Numbered from the stretch's first letter, positions 1 to 9,125 are shown. The stretch is DNA of 20,780 nt from Amylibacter sp. (GCA_030625465.1 DAOUQS010000008.1:1-20780); one strand, 5' to 3'. Translations and numbers: made by a program. Notes: generated by a model not told the origin, from the letters alone.

Positions 1-1701
1 AAGGTTGTTTTGAACGGTGCAGGTGCTGCCGGTATTGCATGTCTGGAACTGATCAAGGCAATGGGCGCCAAGCACGATAATTGCGTAATATGTGATACAA
101 AAGGTGTGATTTACCAGGGACGTACGGAAGGTATGAACCAATGGAAATCTGCCCATGCGATTGTAACCGATAAGCGCACATTGCTGGAAGCGATGACCGG
201 TGCCGATGTTATGCTGGGCGTATCTGCCAAAGGCGCTGTTACACCGGAAATGGTCAAGGCAATGGCGCCAAATCCGGTAATTTTTGCAATGGCGAACCCC
301 GATCCGGAAATAACACCGGAAGAGGCCCATGCCGTGCGCCCCGATGCAATTGTTGCGACCGGACGTTCGGATTATCCAAACCAGGTAAATAATGTGCTTT
401 GTTTCCCGTACCTTTTCCGTGGTGCATTGGACATTCATGCGCGTTCAATTAACGAGGAAATGAAAATTGCCTGTGCGCATGCATTGGCGGCACTGGCGCA
501 AGAAGATGTTCCCGACGAAGTGGCGCTGGCGTACGGCAAAAAACTGAAATTTGGCCCAGAATATATTATTCCCACGCCTTTTGATCCGCGTTTGATTCAC
601 ATCATTCCCCCAGCCGTTGCCAAGGCCGGTATGGAAACCGGTGTTGCGCGGCGTCCGATCATAGATATGGATGCTTATGAGTTTGATTTGCGCTCACGGC
701 TGGACCCTGTCGCATCTATTTTGCAGGCTATGTTTGTTAGGGCTAAAAGCATTCAGGCGCGGATGTTGTTTGCCGAAGGCCATGACCCCAAGGTATTGAA
801 AGCGGCCGTTACCTATGCGCGATCCGGCTTGGGCGAAGCTGTTGTTGTTGGCCGTGAGGCTGATATCAAGATGAAGTTGGCTGAAGCGGGAATGGCTGAT
901 GCATTTGACGATATTGAAATTACCAATGCCGCCGTTTGTGAACATTTAGAAGTCTATAAGGAATTTTTGTATAACCGTTTGCAGCGCAAGGGTTATGATA
1001 TGCTTGATGTTCACAAGCTGGCATCGCGCGACCGCCATGTCTTTGCGGCCTTGATGGTAGAGCATGGCCACGTGGATGCGATGGTGACAGGGGCTACCAA
1101 AAAATCTGCCCATGTGATGCGCTTGTTGAACCATGTTTATGATGTGGCACCCGGTGACGGGGTTGTTGGTGTGAATGCGGTGCTTAACAAGGGGCGCATG
1201 GTTTTGGTTGCCGATGCGCTGGTAAATGAATGGCCGGATGAAAACGATCTGGCTGATATCGCCGAGCATGCCGCCAAAGTTGCGCGCAATATGGGGATGG
1301 AGCCACGCGTTGCCTTTGTAAGCTTCTCGAACTTTGGTTACCCGCCATCTGAACGCGCCGTTAAAATGAAACTTGCGGCCGAGGTGCTGGACAAGCGTGG
1401 CGTTAATTTTGAATACGAAGGTGAGATGACGGTAGATGTGGCGCTTAATACAAAAACGCAGGAAAACTATCCGTTTAGCCGCTTAACAGGGCCGGCCAAT
1501 ATTCTGGTTATGCCGGCACGCCATTCTGCATCAATATCCGTGAAAATGATGCAGGAACTGGGTGGGGCCACTGTTATCGGGCCGATTATGTCCGGTATTG
1601 AAAAGCCAATTCAGCTGTGTTCGGTATCATCATCTTCAAACGATATTCTGAATATGGCGGTTATGGCGTCGTGTGATACGGAAAGAATGAAAGGTCGTTA
1701 A
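1..1701 (+). CDS. maeB: NADP-dependent malic enzyme with phosphotransacetylase-like domain (5' truncated)
   Basis: The frame is open from base 1 and ends in TAA, so this is the C-terminal 566 residues; roughly 200 N-terminal residues of a family usually about 750-770 long lie outside the window. Malic enzyme oxidatively decarboxylates malate to pyruvate with NAD(P)H formation, in the cytosol. The visible part opens in the nucleotide-binding fold (NGAGAAG) and continues with the end of the malic domain ([34 protein letters not shown]). From about residue 230 a phosphate acetyl/butyryltransferase-like domain follows ([34 protein letters not shown], ending [19 protein letters not shown]). In known MaeB hybrids this domain is not a working transacetylase but binds acetyl-CoA for allosteric control. 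The gene converges on dnaJ and overlaps its stop codon. The family call is secure. Confidence 0.95.
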   Translation, partial: KVVLNGAGAAGIACLELIKAMGAKHDNCVICDTKGVIYQGRTEGMNQWKSAHAIVTDKRTLLEAMTGADVMLGVSAKGAVTPEMVKAMAPNPVIFAMANPDPEITPEEAHAVRPDAIVATGRSDYPNQVNNVLCFPYLFRGALDIHARSINEEMKIACAHALAALAQEDVPDEVALAYGKKLKFGPEYIIPTPFDPRLIHIIPPAVAKAGMETGVARRPIIDMDAYEFDLRSRLDPVASILQAMFVRAKSIQARMLFAEGHDPKVLKAAVTYARSGLGEAVVVGREADIKMKLAEAGMADAFDDIEITNAAVCEHLEVYKEFLYNRLQRKGYDMLDVHKLASRDRHVFAALMVEHGHVDAMVTGATKKSAHVMRLLNHVYDVAPGDGVVGVNAVLNKGRMVLVADALVNEWPDENDLADIAEHAAKVARNMGMEPRVAFVSFSNFGYPPSERAVKMKLAAEVLDKRGVNFEYEGEMTVDVALNTKTQENYPFSRLTGPANILVMPARHSASISVKMMQELGGATVIGPIMSGIEKPIQLCSVSSSSNDILNMAVMASCDTERMKGR

Positions 1702-1716
1702 CCTTTCATTCCTTCC
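1680..1716. repeat. Inverted repeat spanning the overlapping maeB and dnaJ stop codons
   Basis: An 11-bp perfect inverted repeat, arms 1685-1695 and 1701-1711, encloses the 5-base spacer CGTTA. Allowing one mismatch (1684/1712) the arms extend to 16 bases, 1680-1695 and 1701-1716. It contains both stop codons, which overlap at TTAA (1698-1701). There is no T-run on either side, so it is not a classical intrinsic terminator. It could still fold in both transcripts and protect or define their 3' ends. Confidence 0.75.
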
Positions 1717-2834
1717 CAAAACCCTTTGACCTTGCCAAAAAAGTTTTGACTTTCAGGGCTGTTGTTTTTGCCCATGGATGCAAATTCTTTTAGCAGTTCT
1801 TTTTGCTTTGGTGATAAATTAACCGGGGTTTCGACGCTTATTTCCAGGAATAAATCACCCTTTGCACTGCTGCGCAAACCGGGCATGCCTTTGCCCTTTA
1901 GGCGCATTTGTGTGCCGGATTGCGAACCAGAGGGGATTTTTACACGGCTTTTTCCGCCATCTATTGTCGGCACCTCTATTTCACCACCCAACGCGGCCGT
2001 GGTCATTGTAACCGGTATGCGGCAGTAAATATTTGGCCCTTCACGTTCAAATATATCGTGGTCGTTAACTTCGATGAAAATATATAGGTCACCTGTGGGG
2101 CCACCGCGCGATCCTGCTTCGCCTTCTCCGGCAAGCCGAATACGCGTACCTGTTTCCACACCGGCAGGAATATTGACACTTAAAGAGCGTTCGCGTTGCT
2201 GGCGACCGGATCCTGAACAAGTGTTACAGGGGTTCGTGATGATATTGCCGCGTCCGTTACATGTAGGGCAAGCGCGCTCTACGGTGAAAAACCCTTGCTG
2301 GGCACGGACTTTTCCCATGCCGGAACATGTCGGGCAGGTAGAGGGTTCGGATCCGTTTTCGGCACCGGTTCCAGAACAACCTTCACAGTTTACTGATGCA
2401 TTAACCTTGATGGTTTCGTGCTTCCCTGAAAAGGCTTCTTCCAGGCTAACCGATAGATTGTAGCGTAAATCAGAGCCGCGCGCTGGGCGTTGTGAGCCAC
2501 CGCGCCCTGTGAAGTCGCCAAACAAGTCATCGAAAACATCTGAAAAGGCAGAGCCAAAGTCGGGGCCGCCACCACGGCCTCCAAAACCACCGCCAGCACC
2601 CATACCACCTTCAAATGCGGCATGACCGTAGCGATCGTAGGCAGCTTTTTTGTCAGGATCTTTCAGACAGTCGTAAGCTTCGTTTACTTCTTTGAATTTG
2701 GTTTCAGCGGTATCATCACCCTTATTGCGGTCGGGGTGAAGTTCCATTGCCTTCTTGCGAAATGCTTTTTTGATCTCGGCAGCAGATGCGCCTTTGGTAA
2801 TACCTAGCTGATCATAGTAATCACGTTTAGACAT
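1698..2834 (-). CDS. dnaJ: Chaperone DnaJ (Hsp40)
   Basis: This 378-residue type I J-protein delivers unfolded clients to DnaK and stimulates its ATPase in the cytosol. Seen in order: the J-domain with the HPD motif ([11 protein letters not shown], about residues 30-40); a Gly/Phe-rich linker (about 75-115); four zinc-binding CxxCxGxG repeats ([32 protein letters not shown]); then the substrate-binding C-terminal domains. The ATG at 2834 is chosen over an in-frame start 18 bases upstream because a perfect AGGAGG lies just before it and [11 protein letters not shown] is the normal family N-terminus. It follows dnaK on the same strand, separated by a gap of about 70 bases that holds a strong terminator-like hairpin. 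Its 3' end overlaps maeB by 4 bases. Confidence 0.98.
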   Translation of the reverse strand: MSKRDYYDQLGITKGASAAEIKKAFRKKAMELHPDRNKGDDTAETKFKEVNEAYDCLKDPDKKAAYDRYGHAAFEGGMGAGGGFGGRGGGPDFGSAFSDVFDDLFGDFTGRGGSQRPARGSDLRYNLSVSLEEAFSGKHETIKVNASVNCEGCSGTGAENGSEPSTCPTCSGMGKVRAQQGFFTVERACPTCNGRGNIITNPCNTCSGSGRQQRERSLSVNIPAGVETGTRIRLAGEGEAGSRGGPTGDLYIFIEVNDHDIFEREGPNIYCRIPVTMTTAALGGEIEVPTIDGGKSRVKIPSGSQSGTQMRLKGKGMPGLRSSAKGDLFLEISVETPVNLSPKQKELLKEFASMGKNNSPESQNFFGKVKGFWEGMKG

Positions 2835-2842
2835 AGTTCCTC

Positions 2843-2883
2843 CTAATCGCAAAAAGCTGGCCTGAAAACAGGCCAGCGATTAG
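2843..2883 (-). terminator. Terminator-like hairpin/attenuator between dnaK and dnaJ
   Basis: Read on the minus strand, a perfect 9-bp GC-rich stem (GCTGGCCTG, loop TTTT, CAGGCCAGC; 2856-2877) is followed directly by TTTTT (2851-2855), as in an intrinsic terminator. CTAATC (2878-2883) just upstream can also pair with GATTAG (2843-2848) just downstream, across a 7-base bulge. The downstream arm runs into the AG of the dnaJ AGGAGG. The element could therefore lower transcription into dnaJ, mask the dnaJ ribosome-binding site, or act as a processing site. The structure is seen; the role is inferred. Confidence 0.75.
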
Positions 2884-2904
2884 CGAAAGGCAGGTAAGAT
2901 CGAA

Positions 2905-4830
2905 TTACCGATCTTCCTTACCAAGATCTTCAAAGTCAGCATCAACGATATCTTCGTCTACACCGCGGGGGCCTTCATCTGTTTCACCATAGCCTTCTGG
3001 GGCTTCTGGTTCTGCAGCTTCTGCCGTGGCTTTGTAGATAGCTTCGCCAAGCTTCATTGCTGCTTCGGTCACATCTTGCGTGCGGGCTTTAATCTTGCCT
3101 GCATCGTCTGTTTCCAAAGCTTCGTTCAGCACTTTGATGGAAAGTTCGATCACTTCAATCGTTGTTGGATCAACCTTGTCGCCATGTTCTTCCACCGCTT
3201 TTTCGGTGCTGTGGATCAGACCCTCGGCACTGTTTTTCGATTCAACAAGCTCTTTGCGTTCTTTATCCGCTTCAGCATTTTCTTCAGCTTCTTTGACCAT
3301 ATTTTCAATATCGTCATCAGATAGGCCACCAGAGGCTTGGATAGTGATTTTGTGCTCTTTATTGGTGCCTTTGTCCTTAGCGGAAACGGATACGATACCA
3401 TTGGCGTCAATATCGAAGGTTACTTCGATTTGTGGCAAGCCACGCGGCGCAGGTGGAATATCCTCTAGGTTAAACTGGCCCAGGATTTTATTATCCATGG
3501 CCATTTCACGTTCACCTTGGAACACACGAATGGTCACAGCGTTTTGATTATCTTCCGCAGTTGAGAAGATCTGTGATTTTTTCGTTGGGATGGTTGTGTT
3601 GCGGTCAATAAGGCGTGTGAATACGCCGCCCAGAGTTTCAATTCCCAAAGACAACGGCGTGACATCCAGAAGAACAACGTCTTTAACGTCACCTTGCAGA
3701 ACACCGGCTTGAATTGCGGCACCCATGGCCACAACCTCATCAGGGTTTACACCTTTGTTTGGCTCTTTACCGAAGAATTTAGAAACCTCTTCCATTACTT
3801 TAGGCATACGCGTCATACCGCCAACCAAAATAACTTCGTCAATTTCACCTTTTGAGATGCCGGCATCTTTCAAAGCGGCTTCGCATGGCTTCATAGAGCG
3901 TTTGATTAGGTCAGCAACCAGGCTTTCCAGTTTTGCGCGTGTCAACTTCAGCACAAGGTGCAAAGGCTGGCCGCCTTTTGGGTCCATGGAAATAAACGGC
4001 TGGTTGATCTCGGTCTGTGTTGAAGACGAAAGCTCGATTTTGGCTTTTTCTGCCGCTTCTTTCAAGCGTTGCAGTGCCATTTTGTCTTTCATCAAATCGA
4101 CGCCGGTCTCTTTTTTGAACTCGCTCGCCAGATATTCGACAATGCGTATGTCAAAGTCTTCACCACCAAGCATTGTATCGCCATTTGTGGATTTTACTTC
4201 AAACAGGCCATCGTCGATTTCCAGAATGGAAACGTCGAACGTACCGCCGCCAAGGTCATAAACCGCGATGGTTTTTGTGCCTTCTTTGTCCAAGCCATAG
4301 GCAAGGGCCGCCGCAGTTGGTTCGTTTATAATACGCAGAACTTCAAGACCGGCAATTTTACCCGCATCTTTTGTTGCCTGGCGCTGGGCGTCATTGAAGT
4401 AAGCAGGCACAGTGATAACCGCTTCTGATACTTCTTCACCCAGATATGCCTCGGCTGTTTCTTTCATTTTTTGCAATATGAAAGCAGAAACTTGTGATGG
4501 CGAGTATTTTTCGCCGCGCACTTCAATCCATGCATCGCCAGAGCCGCCATCAATGACGTTATATGGTAAATGCTTTAATGCTTTGGTCAGTAATTTGTCG
4601 TCTTTACGACGGCCAATCAGACGTTTTACCGCAAACAGAGTGTTTTCTGAATTTGTGACAGCTTGGCGTTTTGCCGCTTGACCCACAAGGCGCTCATCAT
4701 CCGTAAATGCTACGATTGACGGGGTTGTGCGGCCCCCTTCGGAGTTTTCAATCACTTTTGGCTGAGAGCCATCCATGATGGCCACGCAAGAGTTTGTTGT
4801 TCCTAGGTCAATGCCTATTACTTTGCCCAT
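2905..4830 (-). CDS. dnaK: Molecular chaperone DnaK (Hsp70)
   Basis: This is a full-length 641-residue Hsp70, which binds and releases exposed hydrophobic segments of proteins in an ATP cycle driven by DnaJ and GrpE. The N-terminal ATPase domain begins [17 protein letters not shown] and contains [31 protein letters not shown] and [12 protein letters not shown]. The linker and substrate-binding domain follow ([18 protein letters not shown]), then a helical lid and an acidic tail ending in [13 protein letters not shown]. The start at 4830 gives the canonical N-terminus and has a purine-rich stretch (GAAAGGAAAG) about 8 bases upstream. It is first in the dnaK-dnaJ unit, with a long leader and at least one good promoter upstream. 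grpE is not in the window. Confidence 0.98.
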   Translation of the reverse strand: MGKVIGIDLGTTNSCVAIMDGSQPKVIENSEGGRTTPSIVAFTDDERLVGQAAKRQAVTNSENTLFAVKRLIGRRKDDKLLTKALKHLPYNVIDGGSGDAWIEVRGEKYSPSQVSAFILQKMKETAEAYLGEEVSEAVITVPAYFNDAQRQATKDAGKIAGLEVLRIINEPTAAALAYGLDKEGTKTIAVYDLGGGTFDVSILEIDDGLFEVKSTNGDTMLGGEDFDIRIVEYLASEFKKETGVDLMKDKMALQRLKEAAEKAKIELSSSTQTEINQPFISMDPKGGQPLHLVLKLTRAKLESLVADLIKRSMKPCEAALKDAGISKGEIDEVILVGGMTRMPKVMEEVSKFFGKEPNKGVNPDEVVAMGAAIQAGVLQGDVKDVVLLDVTPLSLGIETLGGVFTRLIDRNTTIPTKKSQIFSTAEDNQNAVTIRVFQGEREMAMDNKILGQFNLEDIPPAPRGLPQIEVTFDIDANGIVSVSAKDKGTNKEHKITIQASGGLSDDDIENMVKEAEENAEADKERKELVESKNSAEGLIHSTEKAVEEHGDKVDPTTIEVIELSIKVLNEALETDDAGKIKARTQDVTEAAMKLGEAIYKATAEAAEPEAPEGYGETDEGPRGVDEDIVDADFEDLGKEDR

Positions 4831-4860
4831 TTGGCTTTCCTTTCTCGGCGATTATGGAGC

Positions 4861-4883
4861 TTAGGCCCGCTAGCGGCACCTAA
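4861..4883 (-). promoter_or_regulatory. Hairpin in the dnaK 5' leader
   Basis: TTAGG (4861-4865) and CCTAA (4879-4883) flank the 10-base palindrome CCGCTAGCGG (4867-4876). Together they form a 23-base near-symmetrical stem about 30 bases upstream of the dnaK start and inside the predicted leader. It does not match the CIRCE operator of HrcA (TTAGCACTC-N9-GAGTGCTAA). It may be an RNA leader structure; a role in heat control is only a guess. Confidence 0.45.
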
Positions 4884-4929
4884 ACCCGATCCCAAAAGAA
4901 ACCGTTCGTCGGCTCTTTAGTACCAGTTG

Positions 4930-4958
4930 TATATATGTTCCGAATTTCACAACATCAA
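4930..4958 (-). promoter_or_regulatory. Predicted dnaK promoter
   Basis: On the minus strand TTGATG (4953-4958) and TATATA (4930-4935) are separated by exactly 17 bases. This would start transcription near 4922 and give a leader of about 90 bases. The elements fit a housekeeping sigma factor. A heat-shock sigma (RpoH) reading is also possible, but the -35 here is GTTGATG rather than the usual CTTG-type. Confidence 0.5.
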
Positions 4959-4995
4959 CACCACATATGCAAGTTTTTTAAGAATCTGTTGCAGT

Positions 4996-5029
4996 TAATA
5001 TTTAAAGGCCTAACGGGTCATAAATATTA
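4996..5029. repeat. Perfect AT-rich inverted repeat between the permease gene and dnaK
   Basis: TAATATTTA (4996-5004) and TAAATATTA (5021-5029) are exact reverse complements separated by 16 bases. The right arm overlaps a perfect TATAAT on the minus strand (5026-5031), which lacks a recognisable -35 element. It may be an operator, a 3'-end hairpin for the permease transcript, or chance in AT-rich DNA. Confidence 0.5.
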
Positions 5030-5052
5030 TACTTTGGGTGGCTGAATTATTA

Positions 5053-5853
5053 TTAACGTTTAGACCAGCTTTCGGATACGTATTTGCGCGCCCAATGCTC
5101 TAGCATGATGCCTAAAACAAGAAATACAAGCGATAGAATGATGGGGTAATTTATATCGGTAACGCGCGCATTGTAATTAATAAAAGTATACCCCCGCGCC
5201 TGGTCAATTGCATGAAACAGGGGGTTCCAGGTAAACATTGGCAAAATAAAGCCAGGCAATGTGCTGGCCAGAAGCATTTTGCCGCTGAAAATCATATTTG
5301 CGCGCCGATAAAAAGTTGACAATAGAACGATTACGGAAGGGGCATAGGGACTTAGTGCCAAGAATAACAGGCCTATTGAAACTCCTGATAGCCACGCAAT
5401 GAAAAAACAGAAAATAAAACCTTTAAAGTTATAAAAAACAATGGGCTCAATCAATGTGTGGGCAATAAGTAAAACAATGCCCATTGAAAGTATCTGGATA
5501 TAAAGTGAAGAAAGGGCAGAGGATAATATCAGCAACAAAGTTGAAACCGGGGCATGTTTTAACATAGGGTTTGTAGCACCACCCGAGCCTGATATTTTTG
5601 CCACGGCTTTATTATGTGTCATGAACAAAAATATACCGGACATCAGAAATAGTACAAAGTTACCTCGCACCACGGCGCCGCGCATGTTTAGGACGGTAAT
5701 CATGACATAAAACATGGCAACCATCATCATGGCTCTCATAACCTCTTTAATCAAGCCGCGCAAAGCATTCCCGTCGGATTGCCGAATGTCGCTTACAATT
5801 GTAAAATACAGCAACTTGAAAAAATTCCATGTGCCGATCAAAAATCTAGACAT
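5053..5853 (-). CDS. ABC-2 type transporter permease, polysaccharide-export-like
   Basis: The 266-residue inner-membrane protein has about six hydrophobic segments (for example MMMVAMFYVMITVL, FVLFLMSGIFLFM, ILSMGIVLLIAHTL, FIFCFFIAWLSGVSIGLLFL, and a C-terminal LSLVFLVLGIMLEHW). The layout and the charged C-terminal tail resemble ABC-2 permeases of the KpsM/Wzm group, which carry capsule or O-antigen chains across the inner membrane. The ATG at 5853 is preferred to one at 5940 because the upstream one would lie inside the predicted -35 element. The partner ATPase is not adjacent or anywhere in the window (the only ABC ATPase is LptB). The nearby sugar-nucleotide, glycosyltransferase and sulfotransferase genes support a glycan substrate. 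The exact family is less certain than the permease call. Confidence 0.75.
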   Translation of the reverse strand: MSRFLIGTWNFFKLLYFTIVSDIRQSDGNALRGLIKEVMRAMMMVAMFYVMITVLNMRGAVVRGNFVLFLMSGIFLFMTHNKAVAKISGSGGATNPMLKHAPVSTLLLILSSALSSLYIQILSMGIVLLIAHTLIEPIVFYNFKGFIFCFFIAWLSGVSIGLLFLALSPYAPSVIVLLSTFYRRANMIFSGKMLLASTLPGFILPMFTWNPLFHAIDQARGYTFINYNARVTDINYPIILSLVFLVLGIMLEHWARKYVSESWSKR

Positions 5854-5911
5854 GTGCGTGTATACCTGCTTTCGAAGACTGCTCTGTGTATTGCCGTTTC
5901 TTATAAAATAG

Positions 5912-5940
5912 ATATTAAGATGAATATTGTTCTGAAGCAA
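5912..5940 (-). promoter_or_regulatory. Predicted promoter of the ABC permease gene
   Basis: On the minus strand TTGCTT (5935-5940) and TAATAT (5912-5917) are 17 bases apart, a good sigma-70-type match. Transcription would start near 5905, about 50 bases before the chosen ATG. This makes the longer in-frame start at 5940 unlikely. Confidence 0.5.
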
Positions 5941-5970
5941 GAAAAGCCAACTTTATGGGAAAGTCAGGGA

Positions 5971-6777
5971 ATGTCAGCAATTAATAAGAATGTATTATCT
6001 AAAGAAATGCGCCGTTTGTCGCTTGAAGCGGGGCGGGCTATTATGGAAATCTACAAGTCGGATAAATTTGAAGTAAAAACAAAGTCGGATGCAAGCCCTG
6101 TAACTATTGCCGATGAAACAGCCGACAAGATTATATACGATGGTCTGGCTAAGTGTTTTCCCGATGTGGTCATTGTTACAGAAGAGCAAAGTGAAACGCA
6201 TAAAAACACAGCAGATACGTTTTTGATCGTTGACCCGCTAGACGGGACAAAAGAATTTATCCATAGGCGCGGCGATTTCACCGTGAACATAGCATATGTG
6301 GAAAATGGTAATCCGGTGATGGGTGTTGTTTACGCACCGGCTAAAGACCGGTTGTTTATTATAGATGAAAACGGCAAATCATTTGAAGAGATGGCCCCTT
6401 TTGACGAAAATGTTGTCGGTGAACGCAAAGCTTTGCATGTCGGTACGCCCGATCAGGAAAAGCTTATCGTCGTCGCATCAAAATCACATCGTGATCAGGC
6501 AACGGATGACTATATCAACAAGTATAATGTGGAAGATATGCGCAGTGCGGGTTCATCACTGAAGTTCTGTCTGGTTGCGACGGGCGAGGCGGACTTATAC
6601 CCGCGTTTAGGCCGTACTATGGAGTGGGATACCGCGGCAGGTCAGGCAGTGTTGCAAGGTGCCGGCGGCAAGGTTGTTCGTTTTGATAATCATGAAACAC
6701 TGACATATGGAAAAAACATCTTTGAAAACCCGTTTTTCATTGCATATGCCCCCGGGATTGCTTTGCAAATGGCCTAA
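5971..6777 (+). CDS. cysQ: 3'(2'),5'-bisphosphate nucleotidase CysQ
   Basis: This 268-residue member of the inositol monophosphatase superfamily hydrolyses PAP (adenosine 3',5'-bisphosphate) to AMP and phosphate with metal ions. Metal-binding motifs are visible: TEEQ (residues 70-73), DPLDGTKEFI (88-97) and EWDTAAGQAVL (218-228); GDFTVNIAYV after the second motif is typical of CysQ rather than IMPase. The ATG at 5971 gives the usual family length. In-frame ATGs at 5920 and 5779 would give 285 and 332 residues; the 5779 start overlaps the permease gene. PAP is the by-product of PAPS-dependent sulfotransferases, and one such gene lies downstream in the same direction (11824-13290), so PAP removal for that enzyme is a reasonable inference. 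Confidence 0.93.
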   Translation: MSAINKNVLSKEMRRLSLEAGRAIMEIYKSDKFEVKTKSDASPVTIADETADKIIYDGLAKCFPDVVIVTEEQSETHKNTADTFLIVDPLDGTKEFIHRRGDFTVNIAYVENGNPVMGVVYAPAKDRLFIIDENGKSFEEMAPFDENVVGERKALHVGTPDQEKLIVVASKSHRDQATDDYINKYNVEDMRSAGSSLKFCLVATGEADLYPRLGRTMEWDTAAGQAVLQGAGGKVVRFDNHETLTYGKNIFENPFFIAYAPGIALQMA

Positions 6778-6939
6778 AGCGTGAACTGAAAAGATTACAA
6801 ATAAAGAAAAATCAACTATTACGTTTCAAATTTGGCGCTATGGCCGTAAAATAACCTAAATTGTGCAATAGGAAATTCATATTTCAATTGTAATAGTGGT
6901 TTATCGAGTAATTTAGAACCGCCCAAAAAGGTAAAAGTA

Positions 6940-7833
6940 ATGAAAACGAAAGTTACAAAAGCAATATTTCCCGTTGCGGGTATGGGAACACGGTTTCTTC
7001 CGGCAACGAAATCGATCCCGAAAGAAATTCTTTCATTGGTTGATCGCCCCTTGATTCAATACGCTATTGATGAAGCGCGTGATGCGGGAATAACCGAGTT
7101 TATTTTTGTGACATCGCGTGGCAAAGGCGCTTTGGAGGATTATTTTGATTCCGCACCGCAGCTAGAACAGGTTTTGCGCAAGAAAAATAAAATTGAATTG
7201 CTTGAAGAATTGAAACGCTCCACAATGGATAGCGGCGAAATCGTTTATGTTCGCCAAAGAGAGGCGTTGGGGTTGGGTCATGCCGTATGGTGTGCGCGCC
7301 GCTTAATTGCGAATGAACCTTTTGCCGTGATCTTGCCGGACGATGTTATTGCCGCTGATAAGCCGTGTCTGAAGCAAATGGTAGATGCGTATGAAAATAC
7401 CGGCGGCTGTATGGTCGCGGCAATGGAGGTTCCCCCACAAAAAGCATCTGCATATGGTTTGCTTGATGTCAAAGAAGACATGGGATCACTGTTGAAAATT
7501 AACGGAATGGTTGAAAAACCGAAACCAGAAGATGCACCGTCAAATCTGGCGGTTATCGGTCGCTATATTCTAACACCAGATGTTTTGACGAATCTGGGCA
7601 ATTTGAAAAAAGGTGCTGGTGGCGAGATTCAACTGACCGATGCTATTGCGTTGGAAGTTGAAAAGGGCAACGATGTTTACGGCTTCAGATTTGACGGGCA
7701 ACGCTATGATTGTGGCTCTAAATCCGGATTTTTGCAGGCAACCATTGCATTTGCCCTTTCGCGTCCTGAATTGCATGATGAGCTGATGGATTTTCTTGCG
7801 GAAACCGTAAGTTCACGCCGCGCAGCCCAATAG
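6940..7833 (+). CDS. galU: UTP-glucose-1-phosphate uridylyltransferase
   Basis: This 297-residue cytosolic enzyme makes UDP-glucose from UTP and glucose-1-phosphate, the entry point to many surface and storage glycans. The N-terminal nucleotide-binding signature (PVAGMGTRFLPATKSIPKE, about residues 11-29) and RPLIQYAIDEA are diagnostic. Also seen are LGLGHAVWCAR, ILPDDVI, VEKPKPEDAPSNLAVIGRYIL and GGEIQLTDAI. The length matches bacterial GalU. A short AAAGG precedes the ATG by about 9 bases. The 162-base gap from cysQ is AT-rich; I see no convincing promoter or terminator in it. The gene sits between cysQ and the glycosyltransferase run, consistent with precursor supply for them. Confidence 0.97.
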   Translation: MKTKVTKAIFPVAGMGTRFLPATKSIPKEILSLVDRPLIQYAIDEARDAGITEFIFVTSRGKGALEDYFDSAPQLEQVLRKKNKIELLEELKRSTMDSGEIVYVRQREALGLGHAVWCARRLIANEPFAVILPDDVIAADKPCLKQMVDAYENTGGCMVAAMEVPPQKASAYGLLDVKEDMGSLLKINGMVEKPKPEDAPSNLAVIGRYILTPDVLTNLGNLKKGAGGEIQLTDAIALEVEKGNDVYGFRFDGQRYDCGSKSGFLQATIAFALSRPELHDELMDFLAETVSSRRAAQ

Positions 7834-7859
7834 GATACCAATAATTATCATTTAACGAA

Positions 7860-7886
7860 ATTCCGATCCTGTGATAGGGTCGGAAT
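7860..7886 (+). terminator. Hairpin downstream of galU
   Basis: ATTCCGATCCT (7860-7870) and AGGGTCGGAAT (7876-7886) form an 11-bp stem with one non-Watson-Crick position and a 5-base loop, 26 bases after the galU stop. No T-run follows on +, so it is at best a weak or rho-assisted terminator or a 3'-end stabiliser. It separates galU from the glycosyltransferase genes. Confidence 0.5.
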
Positions 7887-7952
7887 GGTACTGCCGTAAA
7901 TAAATGGATCGGGTTTATATACTTGGCACTGATATTGTGAATTGGGTTGGCG

Positions 7953-8978
7953 ATGAAGACCAACGGTGAATATTGGCAGGCATATAAGTTGCGCTGGAAG
8001 CGCCGCAAATTGCTATATCGTGCCATAAGAAAATGCCATCAACTTAAATCTGTCATTAACCGGACCAAGGATATAAGGCCTGATACAATCCTTTGCGCGG
8101 CGACCGTGCGAAATGAGATTGTCCGCCTGCCTTATTTTTTGGCACACCACCGTAAGGTGGGCGTTGGCCATTTTCTGTTTATTGATAATGACAGCGATGA
8201 CGCCACGCTGGAATATTTGCGCAAACAGCCGGACGTTTCATTGTGGGCCACCCCGAACAGTTACAAAGAATCCCGGTTCGGTATCGATTGGATTACATGG
8301 CTGCAAATGAAATATGCCCATGGGCACTGGTGTCTGACGCTGGATGCGGATGAAATATTTGTGTATCCGAACTGGGCTAAGTGTAACCTGAGCGAACTGA
8401 CGGGCTGGCTGGATACCCAAGGTGCCTCCGCGATGTCGGCACTTATGTTGGATATGTATCCCAAAGGGCCGCTGAGCAGTGTAAAATATGAACAAAATGC
8501 TGATCCGTTTAAAACGCTGAAGTGGTTTGACAGCGATAACTACACTTGGGAAAGGCAGCAGAAATTTCGGAATATTTCTATTCGTGGCGGCGCGCGCAAA
8601 CGCAAGTTCTTCACGGCCCAGCCGGAACTGGCCCCGCATATGCACAAAACACCATTGATCAAGTGGCACCGTTCATATGTTTATGCTAGTTCGACCCATA
8701 TTGCCCTGCCTTCCCGTCTGAATAATGGGTTTGATGCGCGCAATGGGTTACCAACGGGCACCCTGCTTCACAGTAAATTTATGAATGTGGTTCTAGCAAA
8801 GTCGACTGAGGAAAAAATACGGCGCGAACACTTTACACACACCGATAAATACAGTGATTACTATGACCAAATCATCGCTGATCCGGACTTTTGGCACAAG
8901 GGCTCTGTCTGCTACAAGGACTGGCAACAGCTGGAACGATTGGGTCTGATGACAAGTGGTTCATGGACGCGGCCTTAG
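7953..8978 (+). CDS. Family 2-type glycosyltransferase (Glyco_tranf_2_4-like), copy 1
   Basis: The 341-residue predicted glycosyltransferase has no signal peptide or obvious membrane span and a basic N-terminus (KLRWKRRKLLYRAIRK), which may hold it to the inner membrane. The fold signature runs from TVRNEIVRLPYFLAHHRKVG through FLFIDNDSDD to a DxD metal/nucleotide-sugar motif in LTLDADEIFVYP (DAD at about 131-133). The C-terminus ends in a conserved YKDWQQLERLGLM block. The ATG at 7953 is used; a TTG at 7947 is also in frame, and no strong Shine-Dalgarno is visible. It is clearly paralogous to the next gene over its whole length. Donor and acceptor sugars cannot be read from the sequence. Confidence 0.85.
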   Translation: MKTNGEYWQAYKLRWKRRKLLYRAIRKCHQLKSVINRTKDIRPDTILCAATVRNEIVRLPYFLAHHRKVGVGHFLFIDNDSDDATLEYLRKQPDVSLWATPNSYKESRFGIDWITWLQMKYAHGHWCLTLDADEIFVYPNWAKCNLSELTGWLDTQGASAMSALMLDMYPKGPLSSVKYEQNADPFKTLKWFDSDNYTWERQQKFRNISIRGGARKRKFFTAQPELAPHMHKTPLIKWHRSYVYASSTHIALPSRLNNGFDARNGLPTGTLLHSKFMNVVLAKSTEEKIRREHFTHTDKYSDYYDQIIADPDFWHKGSVCYKDWQQLERLGLMTSGSWTRP

Positions 8979-9125
8979 TAGGGCCAAATAAAACTGGAAA
9001 TGATGCAAAAAAAACGGCAGAGTAATTTAAATAACTATAAAAAGAGGCGTAACCGTACATAGCTGTAAACTGGAACGGGTGATACAAGTAGAATTTCAGG
9101 TAAAAGCACGGTTGTAAAAAGCTAA

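Noticed and set aside
3725..4261. 178-codon open frame on + inside dnaK
   Set aside because: It is a shadow frame opposite a highly conserved gene; the Ser-rich, low-information translation matches no family I know.
4861..4883. CIRCE operator for HrcA upstream of dnaK
   Set aside because: The arms do not match TTAGCACTC/GAGTGCTAA and the spacing is wrong; only a generic hairpin is kept.
5779..5970. Longer N-terminus for cysQ
   Set aside because: The extra residues match nothing in the family, the 5779 start overlaps the permease gene, and the region holds the permease promoter.
7923..7939. Sigma-54-like promoter TTGGCAC-N5-TTGTG before the first glycosyltransferase
   Set aside because: The -24 half is good but the -12 half lacks the C of TTGC, and transcription would begin at or next to the start codon. 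No enhancer-binding-protein gene is nearby.
8979..9125. Promoter or small gene between the two GT2 genes
   Set aside because: The gap is AT-rich, but no -35/-10 pair with sensible spacing and no open frame with a ribosome-binding site was found.
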